From contig NZ_JRJG01000003.1 of the NCBI RefSeq assembly GCF_000759435.1, positions 1 through 64,000 on the forward strand: 64,000 nt of DNA, read 5' to 3'. A program made the position numbers and the translations under genes. Positions 1 through 6,450 of the stretch are shown here, one piece after another. The stretch is from Hoeflea sp. BAL378. GTDB taxonomy: Bacteria; Pseudomonadota; Alphaproteobacteria; Rhizobiales; Rhizobiaceae. The stretch's first letter is position 1. The number at the start of each line of letters is the position of its first letter. The notes under the pieces were generated by a model that had not been told where the DNA came from, searched no databases, and saw only the letters and a program-made list of their open reading frames with translations.

Positions 1-36
1 GCGGGATACACAATATCACACGCGGCGGAATTCAAG

Positions 37-1104
37 TTACAAGGTGAAGAGGCGCTGCCTGGAGAGCTTCTCGATCGCGGCGAATTCCCTGCTTCTGGCC
101 GATGCCTCGATGAGCGATCCCGAGAACGAGCCCGACATGATCGCATCATAGTTTGCCTTGAAGGCCGCGACACAGGCATCAATGGCCGAGCCGATCGCGC
201 GAGCTCGGGCATAGGCGATGATCTCGTCGGTCGTTCGGTCGGCCAGGTCGACGTTGGGAATGCCGGCGAGCGACTGAAGATGCTTCAGGACGACGTCCTC
301 GGTGAAGTCGCCGGACGCGTAGGCGTCCTCGAGATCGAGGATGTTGTAGCAGATGTCGTCGGCGGCCTCGACGAGGAAGACAAGCGGGTGACGGCGCCAC
401 CAGCGATCCGCGCCGATGGTTTCCACGGGCAGCCCCACCGCTTCGGCGACCTGGGCGAACAGCTCGGCATCGCTCTCAAACACGCCGAATTTCTTGAGCC
501 CGCGATACGGTTGCGTTGCGCTGGCGCGGACTCTGGCGGTCACCGGATACTTCGCGAAGGCGCCGAGCACGCCCATCGAGAGGCGCATGCCGCCCTCGTT
601 CCGGTACATCTCGAGCCTGCTGATGATCCTGAAGCCCTGCGCGTTCCCCTCGAAATCCTGGAATTCCAATCGAAGCGGCGCCTCGATCGCGCCGAACAGT
701 TCGGACGGACCGCGGAAGCGCTCCGCGAACCAGCTTCCGATCGCCGCCTCCCCCGAGTGCCCAAAGGGCGGGTTCCCTATGTCGTGGGCAAGGCACGCTG
801 CCTGGGTCATCCCGGCGACGACGTGTTTTTCGCCTGCGTCGAGTCCGTGCTCTCTTTCGAGCCAATCGCCAACGGCAATGCCTAGGGAGCGGCCCACGCT
901 CGCCGTCTCGACGCTGTGGATAAGTCGATGATGCAGGTGATCGTTTTCGTATAAGGGATGGACTTGCGTCTTGTTGGCCAGACGACGAAAGGGAGCCGAG
1001 AACGTAATTCGATCGGCGTCCTGAATGAAGGTCGGGCGGTCGGGCTTCTCAATGTAATTTGTGTCGCACAAACGCCTGCGGTCGAGGAGGTTTTGCCAAT
1101 CCAC
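37..1104 (-). CDS. dgt: dGTPase-like HD-domain dNTP triphosphohydrolase, C-terminally shortened
   Basis: HD-superfamily enzyme expected to hydrolyse dGTP/dNTP to the nucleoside and triphosphate. Metal-binding motifs are visible: the first His in LIHSVE (about residue 63) and the HD pair in LAHDIGNPPFGHSGE (about 107-108), plus a later acidic stretch VEAADDICYN. The N-terminus (DWQNLLDRRR, FSAPFRRLANKTQV) is typical of the Dgt family. I prefer the GTG at 1104 because GGAG lies 7 bases upstream; a TTG at 1134 would add 10 residues. The 355-residue product stops at RQRLFTL, whereas family members usually run on for roughly another 100 residues, so the C-terminal helical part is missing. It follows the radical SAM gene on the same strand after 105-135 bp, probably one operon. 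It could be housekeeping, but the neighbours suggest an accessory nucleotide-depletion role. Confidence 0.85.
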   Translation of the reverse strand: MDWQNLLDRRRLCDTNYIEKPDRPTFIQDADRITFSAPFRRLANKTQVHPLYENDHLHHRLIHSVETASVGRSLGIAVGDWLEREHGLDAGEKHVVAGMTQAACLAHDIGNPPFGHSGEAAIGSWFAERFRGPSELFGAIEAPLRLEFQDFEGNAQGFRIISRLEMYRNEGGMRLSMGVLGAFAKYPVTARVRASATQPYRGLKKFGVFESDAELFAQVAEAVGLPVETIGADRWWRRHPLVFLVEAADDICYNILDLEDAYASGDFTEDVVLKHLQSLAGIPNVDLADRTTDEIIAYARARAIGSAIDACVAAFKANYDAIMSGSFSGSLIEASARSREFAAIEKLSRQRLFTL

Positions 1105-1239
1105 GGGATTTCTCCAACTATCTGTGCGCCACAACTATCACGTCAGTGGCAGCCAAGGACAGCGGTGTAAACCGCAGATACAGGAATTAGGCCGGGGTGT
1201 ATCGAACACCCGCTGTCGGTCGCGGATATCGCCAGTGGC

Positions 1240-2625
1240 TCACGCGGGCTCCAGGGCGAAGGGCAGCCGGGCTGGATCTGCAGCCGCGAGGTCCCTGTCG
1301 AAATCGGCGCGGGCGTAATCCCTCGGATAGTAGCTGAAGCTCTTGAGGTCGAAATAGGAACTGGTATCCATAAATCGGCGAGAGAGCGAAAGGCTTGCCG
1401 CCTCGGCCTCGTCAGCGTCGAAGTGCTTGCTGAGGTGCATCACCGTGATGCCGGTTGCTTCGGCGCTCGCCGGATCGACCGGCCTGGCCCCGCGGGCGAT
1501 CCAATCACTCAGCAACGGATCAGCCGTCTTAGGCGGCCCGTAGGCGATGACCGGGCCGACGGACACGCCTGCAATCGCCGAAGCGTGGTTGTCAAGCCAT
1601 GCCGTAGTTTCGTCGAGGGTCTTCTGTGTTTCGCCGGCATAGAGCAACACATTCGCTTTGACCCGCACGCCGTGTTTGCGGCAAGCCTCAACGAGGTCAG
1701 CCGCGCGCCTGAGGTACCTGTCGGGATCACGGGACTTCCCCATGGCCAGGATTTGTGCCGGAGAGGCTGTCTCCAGCCCAAGGTCGATGACTTTTAACCC
1801 TCCCTGCGCCAAGGCAGCGACCGATTCCGGTGTCATGGAGTCCACCCGGGTCTCCGTCCGCCAGCCGATTCGGAGTCCCAAGTGCTCGATCGCTGAAGCG
1901 AATCGCTCGCTCCACTGGCGACCGGGCGCGAACATCGACGCCTGAAGGTAGGGGTGAATCTCAGCTCCGCGATACTGCTCCTGGACGAGAGCCATCGACG
2001 CCGCAAGGTCGTCGGGATCACGCAGCTTCTCGAGCGGGATATCGCGCTCCTCGCAGAAGACGCATTTCATGCCGCAACCGCGAGAGGCCTCCACGCTCGG
2101 CTGATACCGCTCGTAGCCGTCCACGAGAAGGTGGTTCAATGTGAACCCGGGTGTCGGTGCCGAGAGCCTGCGAAGGTCGGGGTTCCCGCTCAAAAGGCTT
2201 TCTACGATGGGCTCGCCAAGCCCCTCGACGAGAATGTCGGCTTCCGGCAGCTTGGTCCGCAACCACGCGACATCAGGCCCGACCACCCACCTGCCTCCGA
2301 CAACGATGCGACAGTCGGGGTCCGCCCTCTTTGCGAGGGCGCAAAAGGCCTTGGCCCAGTCGAGGGCGTAGAAGCTCGGGATGGATACCATGAGTGGAAA
2401 GGTTGAAGGCAGCGCCCCCATCGCCACAAGGCGCTCCAATGCCACCTCCGGCGTGTCATGATCCCCATGAAGTAGAAAAGTTTCGTAGCCCTTGAGTTGC
2501 AACATCGTTGTCAACGACAAGGCGCCATAGTTGAGGTACAGTTGTCTGCGGGCGAGGGAATGGTCGCGCTTTTTCGGGGCGGACATACCGGCGGAAACAA
2601 AGACAACAACATTCGATCGAGCCAT
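1240..2625 (-). CDS. B12-binding-domain-type radical SAM protein
   Basis: 461-residue radical SAM enzyme. The N-terminal half (residues about 4-150) looks like the Rossmann-like cobalamin-binding domain that precedes many radical SAM cores (NVVVFVS at the start, IVVGGRWV and LVEGLGE in the middle). The 4Fe-4S cluster motif is C184-x3-C188-x2-C191 in SRGCGMKCVFCEERD. Later strands ETRVDS and DLGLETAS fit the TIM-barrel core. No canonical B12-binding DxHxxG motif is evident, so actual cobalamin use is uncertain. Substrate unknown. It is transcribed away from the thymidylate-kinase-like gene with a 44-bp gap, and towards the dGTPase. That pairing suggests modification of a nucleotide or nucleic-acid substrate, by analogy with viperin-plus-kinase loci, but this is inference only. 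Confidence 0.8.
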   Translation of the reverse strand: MARSNVVVFVSAGMSAPKKRDHSLARRQLYLNYGALSLTTMLQLKGYETFLLHGDHDTPEVALERLVAMGALPSTFPLMVSIPSFYALDWAKAFCALAKRADPDCRIVVGGRWVVGPDVAWLRTKLPEADILVEGLGEPIVESLLSGNPDLRRLSAPTPGFTLNHLLVDGYERYQPSVEASRGCGMKCVFCEERDIPLEKLRDPDDLAASMALVQEQYRGAEIHPYLQASMFAPGRQWSERFASAIEHLGLRIGWRTETRVDSMTPESVAALAQGGLKVIDLGLETASPAQILAMGKSRDPDRYLRRAADLVEACRKHGVRVKANVLLYAGETQKTLDETTAWLDNHASAIAGVSVGPVIAYGPPKTADPLLSDWIARGARPVDPASAEATGITVMHLSKHFDADEAEAASLSLSRRFMDTSSYFDLKSFSYYPRDYARADFDRDLAAADPARLPFALEPA

Positions 2626-2669
2626 GAGCTGCCTTTCTGCGGGGCCGGCTAATGATATAGGAGTTCAAC
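2626..2669. promoter_or_regulatory. Short divergent intergenic region between radical SAM and TMK-like genes
   Basis: Only 44 bp separate the two divergent start codons. On the plus strand AGGAG (2659-2663) precedes a TTG start at 2670, and an AT-rich TAATGATAT stretch lies just before it. On the minus strand AAGG precedes the ATG at 2625. There is too little room for two independent back-to-back promoters, so promoters must overlap the coding regions or be shared. Confidence 0.4.
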
Positions 2670-3281
2670 TTGTCGTTTGTAAGCATTGAGGGAATCGACG
2701 GCAGCGGAAAATCGGTGCAGGTGAAACGTCTTGTTGAACACCTGCGTGCGGAAGGCAGGAATGTCGTGCAAACGAAGGAGCCTGACGGCGGCCGGCTCGG
2801 AAAGGAAATCCGCGCCATCTTGACCCAAGGCGACCGGCAGCTTGAGCGTGTGGAGGAACTGCTATTGGTCAACGCAGCACGGTACGACCACGTCAGGAGC
2901 GTGATTAGCCCGGCCTTGGCCCGCGGAGACTGGGTTGTGTCGGATCGCTACTTCGATTCCACCTACGCACTGCAGGTCTTTGGCGCGGCCGCGGACCTCA
3001 GCCCTCTCCTCGACGCCGTTCTTAGCGCTGTTGTGGGGGACGCCCGCCCGCATGCAACCATCATACTCGACTTGCCACACGACAGGGCGGCGGGGCGCAG
3101 GAAAATCCGGGAAGACGGTGCCGGCGATCCCGCCGAAGACAGGCGGAATTTCGCACAAATTGCAGACGGCTTCCGTTCGGCCGCAACGAACGACCCCGCG
3201 CGCTGTCATCTAGTGAATGCTGACCGCACCGAGGAGGAGGTGGCAGCCGACATTTGGCTGAAAATTTCCACCCTGCTGTAG
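2670..3281 (+). CDS. tmk: Thymidylate kinase-like (d)NMP kinase
   Basis: 203-residue P-loop kinase of the thymidylate kinase family, which phosphorylates dTMP to dTDP. Walker A is GIDGSGKS (residues 8-15), the DR(Y) motif is DRYFDSTYALQ (92-102), and an Arg-rich LID-like segment (RRKIREDG) follows. Length is normal for TMK. The start is TTG at 2670, supported by AGGAG 6 bases upstream and by the family N-terminus SFVSIEG. It sits divergently beside a radical SAM enzyme and near a dGTPase, not in the usual holB/tmk DNA-replication context, so it is probably a second, specialised nucleotide kinase whose substrate may differ from dTMP. Confidence 0.8.
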   Translation: MSFVSIEGIDGSGKSVQVKRLVEHLRAEGRNVVQTKEPDGGRLGKEIRAILTQGDRQLERVEELLLVNAARYDHVRSVISPALARGDWVVSDRYFDSTYALQVFGAAADLSPLLDAVLSAVVGDARPHATIILDLPHDRAAGRRKIREDGAGDPAEDRRNFAQIADGFRSAATNDPARCHLVNADRTEEEVAADIWLKISTLL

Positions 3282-3356
3282 ATCCGGAACGAAGGCCGCG
3301 TCCGTCCACTTCGACAGTGAAACCGGAGGGCGGGCTTTGAAATCCATGATAAAGCC

Positions 3357-3485
3357 ATGGACAACCAGCTTCTCCACCTACTTATTCAAAGACTGATCGA
3401 CGCGATAACGGTCATGGGACCCGGTGCGATCTTCGAACGGTTTGGCACGACCCTGTCGTTCGCTACTGCCGAGACGTCCGTTTAG
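3357..3485 (+). pseudogene. Stump of an unrecognised gene cut off at the IS66 remnant
   Basis: A 42-codon frame starts at ATG 3357 and reads MDNQLLHLLIQRLIDAITVM followed by GPGAIFERFG, an amphipathic N-terminus that looks like a real protein beginning. It then turns into unrelated sequence and stops at 3483-3485, exactly where the truncated IS66 tnpB ends on the other strand. I infer that a larger gene downstream of the kinase was interrupted by IS66. Family not recognised. Confidence 0.4.
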
Positions 3486-3766
3486 CCAAGCTGTGCAGGC
3501 GTGATTACCACCGAGCCATCGGCCGCCGATGGCCAGATGAAGCGCCCGCGTTCAAGCTTCTTGGTGAACAGGCAGGCTCCCTGTCCGTCATGCCAGATGA
3601 CCTTGATCAGGCCACCACCACGCCCGCGGAATACGAACAGGTGTCCGCACATCGGATCGCGCTTCAGCGTCTCCTGCACCATCAGCGACAGGCCGGGAAA
3701 GCCTTTGCGCATGTCGGTATGGCCTGTCGCAAGCCAGACCTTCACACCAACAGGAACCGGGATCAT
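3482..3766 (-). pseudogene. tnpB: IS66 family TnpB (Orf2), 3'-truncated
   Basis: 94 residues matching IS66 TnpB: MIPVPVGVKVWLATGHTDMR at the N-terminus, then KGFPGL, GHLFVFRGRGG and DGQGACLFTKKLERGRFIWP, as in the family. The protein stops at ITPAQLG, about 10-20 residues short of the usual C-terminus, which normally ends near a GIDW motif. The ATG at 3766 overlaps the tnpA stop as ATGA. TnpB is an accessory factor of unknown biochemical role needed for efficient IS66 transposition. Confidence 0.85.
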
Positions 3767-4173
3767 CGCCGACCCAGCACACAATCGAGAATGCGGCCCA
3801 GGGCATCCGTGTCGATGTCACTGTCCACGCGGACACGCCGGCCCCGACCCAGTTCAATCGTCACATCGCTGCGCTTTCGGCGGGAGTGTGATGGACCAGA
3901 CGCTTCTGAGGAAATCGGTTGGGCTACTGACGCTGCTTCGGACACGATCACAGGCACCAGCGTGCTCGCCGCTTGTGTCCTCGGCTCCGCTATCTGGCAA
4001 AGCTCCTTGCGCCAACGGAAGAGCTGACTGACATGGATGCCGGCCGCCCGCGCAATCTCGGAAAGCACGGCTCCAGGCTCAAGGCAGGCCGCAACAAGCC
4101 GTTCCTTCTCTTCACGGGACCAGCGCCGACGGCGCTCCACAGAGGTTATGATTTCAATCGGACGCTTCGTCAT
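3763..4173 (-). CDS. tnpA: IS66 family TnpA (Orf1), helix-turn-helix accessory protein
   Basis: 136 residues. The N-terminal helix-turn-helix region (SREEKERLVAACLEPGAVLS, then EIARAAGIHVSQLFRWRKEL) is characteristic of IS66/IS3-type Orf1, and the C-terminal RVRVDSDIDTDALGRILDCV is the usual IS66 TnpA tail. It overlaps tnpB by four bases. The frame is intact but the rest of the element is broken. Its upstream side carries a perfect hairpin at 4182-4201. Confidence 0.85.
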   Translation of the reverse strand: MTKRPIEIITSVERRRRWSREEKERLVAACLEPGAVLSEIARAAGIHVSQLFRWRKELCQIAEPRTQAASTLVPVIVSEAASVAQPISSEASGPSHSRRKRSDVTIELGRGRRVRVDSDIDTDALGRILDCVLGRR

Positions 4174-4181
4174 AGGACTAC

Positions 4182-4201
4182 TCCTAGTGTTTGCACTAGG
4201 A
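4182..4201 (-). promoter_or_regulatory. Perfect inverted repeat just upstream of IS66 tnpA
   Basis: TCCTAGTG (4182-4189), loop TTTG, CACTAGGA (4194-4201): an 8-bp perfect dyad ending 9 bases before the tnpA start. It may act as an operator for TnpA or as an mRNA hairpin limiting translation. The structure is seen; the role is a guess. Confidence 0.4.
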
Positions 4202-4700
4202 CTTCCGATGTTCGCCTCAACCTCGCAAGACGGCCCTCACCGGGGGGGTACCTGTTGTCGCTTGGTAGTTATTTGTAAGAATGCGCCGAATTGGCCCAAG
4301 TTTGCCATTTAATTGTGCGAATTTCGATTGTCGGGTTCTCAAATTAAGTGCATGTGTGTCAACGGCGGAGATTGTCGAGGTGAACAACAGCATGAGGCCG
4401 GTTAGCATTGTGGCCATTATGACCAAGGGAAAAAGCACGTGTAACCCGGACTGTCGTCTCCGAAGGAAGAAAATTTTCTATTAGCGTCAAATCACCGAAG
4501 CACCTCCTGCAGCCAGTCAAACGATTGAAGCCAAACTTCTCGATGATCAGAATGTTTCGGAGCAGGCGGAGGCGCCGCTGAATCAAATTCTGCCGCGGGC
4601 CGGTACGCGTTGGGAGTCTGGTGGTGCGACAATGGAATCGGTGGGAACAGAGAACGCCTGGATTGTCGAGCGGATCCTCGATCGCGGCGCCATGTCGGGT
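4202..4700. other. About 500 bp without a convincing gene
   Basis: Lies between the IS66 remnant and the end of the cytochrome c gene. The only plausible frame is 4217-4438 on the minus strand (73 codons) with a hydrophobic start MLFPLVIMATMLTGLMLLFT, a possible membrane segment, but there is no recognised family and the C-terminal half is not convincing. Probably junction debris of the IS66 insertion. Confidence 0.4.
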
Positions 4701-6035
4701 CTATCGACTTACGGAGATTTGCGCCGCGTACCACGCGGAGACGGCTTGTATCTGTTCTTGCGTCATGTTCTCGGCGATCTCTGCCATGACGTGCGAATAT
4801 TGAGTGCCCCCGCGCGTTCCTTCCTTCCAGAGATGAAGGTGCTCCGAGAGGTACCATTCCGGCTGACCGGAGAGATAGGGATAATACGGGTTTCGGGCGC
4901 GGCCGGCTGCGCTGTGGCAGCTCTGACAGGCTGGAAGCTTGCGGGAGGCGATGCCCTCCAGTGCGATGCCCCGCCCGAGCTCCAGAAGTTCATCCCGGCT
5001 GGCCGGAGGCCCCGCAGCCGCTGCCATCGGCACCGCGCTTCCCCCGGCATCGCCTTCGCCCTCGAGCACCCCCGCCTCGTCCTGCCGGCTTTGGGCGGGG
5101 ATGACCAGCGTTTCGACCGCATCCGGTGGGGCGGATGCGGGCGCGTCGTCGCTGGTGTCGAAACCTGCCGGTCCGAGAGCAGCCACGCCTTCGTCTCCGG
5201 AACCAGGGGGCGCTGGTTGCGCTGCAAAGTAGCGCGCGAGTTCGGCGAGCACCTCGGTCTCGTAGCGGGTCGCGGGCGGTTCCATGTAACCGCTCTGGCG
5301 GTCGCCGCGCGCAAAGGCGAGCAGGGTGGCGTAGAGATAGGGCGCGGGTTGGCCGGCGATCACCGGAAAGGCGTGGCGGGCTTCGCCCTCTCCGCGGCCC
5401 AGCCCGTCGCGACCGTGGCAGCGGGCGCAATCGGTGAGTGCGCTGTCGATGATGCCGTCGAGTGCGGGCATCGTTTCACCGCCCGCTTCGAGTTCTTCGT
5501 CAGCCAATCCGCTGCCCAGCGCGAGGTCCGCATATTCGGCCCGGGACATGTCGGGAAGGGCCCGAAGAAAGGCCACCTGCGCCCAGACCTCGTCCTTGCG
5601 GTCCTGCGCCGGCCAGGCCGGCATCCCCGAATACTTGATGCCGTTCCTGACGATCCAGAACAGCTCCTCGTCGCTCCATTCCGCAACCTTCTCCTCGAGG
5701 CGCGGCGGCGAGGGCACCATCTCCTCGACCACCGGTGATTGCGGCACGCCGGGGGCGCCGTGGCAGGACGCGCAGCCGGTCGCGTAATGCCCGGCCGCGC
5801 GACGCACCAGCATCGGGTCGTCGAGGTCGATCACCTCGGGCTTCGAGATCAGCATCGATTGTGTTCTGACAGCATTCTCCATCGTCCAGCCAAGGAACCA
5901 TTGTGTCACCGACCAATGCCCGGCCGAGGCAGCGATCGAAACCAGGCCTATCCAGCCGACCATCAGCGCGCCCGTCACGCCAAGCACGGCGAGGCCGGCG
6001 AGCCTCTTCCAGGTGATGACGACGTTCAGATGCAT
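4701..6035 (-). CDS. Triheme c-type cytochrome
   Basis: 444-residue exported electron-transfer protein. An N-terminal membrane anchor or uncleaved signal (LAGLAVLGVTGALMVGWIGL, about residues 12-31) is followed by three heme c sites: CASCH (88-92), CARCH (203-207) and CQSCH (370-374). Candidate Met ligands include SGMPAW. A low-complexity Ala/Pro/Glu linker (about 275-345) separates the second and third domains. It is the last gene of the caa3-oxidase operon, 28 bp after a small membrane protein, so a role as electron donor to or subunit of that oxidase is likely. The third domain resembles the cytochrome c553/c4 type. The C-terminus reaches the stop normally. Confidence 0.88.
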   Translation of the reverse strand: MHLNVVITWKRLAGLAVLGVTGALMVGWIGLVSIAASAGHWSVTQWFLGWTMENAVRTQSMLISKPEVIDLDDPMLVRRAAGHYATGCASCHGAPGVPQSPVVEEMVPSPPRLEEKVAEWSDEELFWIVRNGIKYSGMPAWPAQDRKDEVWAQVAFLRALPDMSRAEYADLALGSGLADEELEAGGETMPALDGIIDSALTDCARCHGRDGLGRGEGEARHAFPVIAGQPAPYLYATLLAFARGDRQSGYMEPPATRYETEVLAELARYFAAQPAPPGSGDEGVAALGPAGFDTSDDAPASAPPDAVETLVIPAQSRQDEAGVLEGEGDAGGSAVPMAAAAGPPASRDELLELGRGIALEGIASRKLPACQSCHSAAGRARNPYYPYLSGQPEWYLSEHLHLWKEGTRGGTQYSHVMAEIAENMTQEQIQAVSAWYAAQISVSR

Positions 6036-6063
6036 GGTACCCTCCCGGGCGGTCGCGCGCGCA

Positions 6064-6441
6064 TTACCGGCAGTCCCAGAAAACGAGGACCGGCAGCGTC
6101 TCGAAGACCACCGCGGCGAACGAGAGCGCGGCGAGAAGCAGCGTCGAGAATTCCAGGAAGCGCTCGCGCGCCTCAGGCGTGTCCTGGTTGTTGCTGTAGC
6201 CGCCGCCGTCGGCGCGCCATTCGCGCCAGGCGCGGCGGGCTATCAGCAGGATCAGCAGCAGGCAGACCGCGGTGACTCCGGCGATCGCCGCGCGCGTGCC
6301 GCCGATGGTGTTGAAAATATCATCATTCGGCGCACACCGGTAAGCCGCCAGGAAATAGCTGAACAGGAAATGGAAGCCCCAGATGGTCGGCGCGGCGACC
6401 AGGGTCCAGAGGTTGTCTTGCGTCTTGCCGAATACCTGCAT
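6064..6441 (-). CDS. Small membrane protein of the caa3 oxidase operon
   Basis: 125 residues with three hydrophobic segments (LVAAPTIWGFHFLFSYFLAA, AAIAGVTAVCLLLILLIA, LLAALSFAAVVFETLPVLVF). WGFHFLFSYFLAA near the N-terminus is conserved in short proteins that commonly follow fused cox genes in proteobacteria. The start is 9 bp after the stop of the fused subunit I-III gene and the gene is followed closely by a cytochrome c. It is probably an oxidase subunit or assembly protein, analogous to subunit IV, but no named family can be assigned from sequence alone. Confidence 0.65.
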   Translation of the reverse strand: MQVFGKTQDNLWTLVAAPTIWGFHFLFSYFLAAYRCAPNDDIFNTIGGTRAAIAGVTAVCLLLILLIARRAWREWRADGGGYSNNQDTPEARERFLEFSTLLLAALSFAAVVFETLPVLVFWDCR

Positions 6442-6450
6442 GTATCGCCC

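Larger units (their letters stand above)
3482..4201 (-). mobile_element. IS66-family insertion sequence remnant (tnpA-tnpB only)
   Basis: Two of the three IS66 accessory/transposase genes are present in the right order with the typical ATGA coupling. The large DDE transposase gene tnpC, expected beyond tnpB, is absent, and tnpB itself lacks its last residues. Terminal inverted repeats could not be located, so the outer limit near 4201 is arbitrary. The element cannot transpose on its own. Confidence 0.8.

Noticed and set aside
1240-2625. Radical SAM protein as a prokaryotic viperin
   Set aside because: It has the CxxxCxxC motif and a nearby kinase, but carries a large N-terminal Rossmann-like domain and lacks viperin-like flanking sequence that I can recognise.
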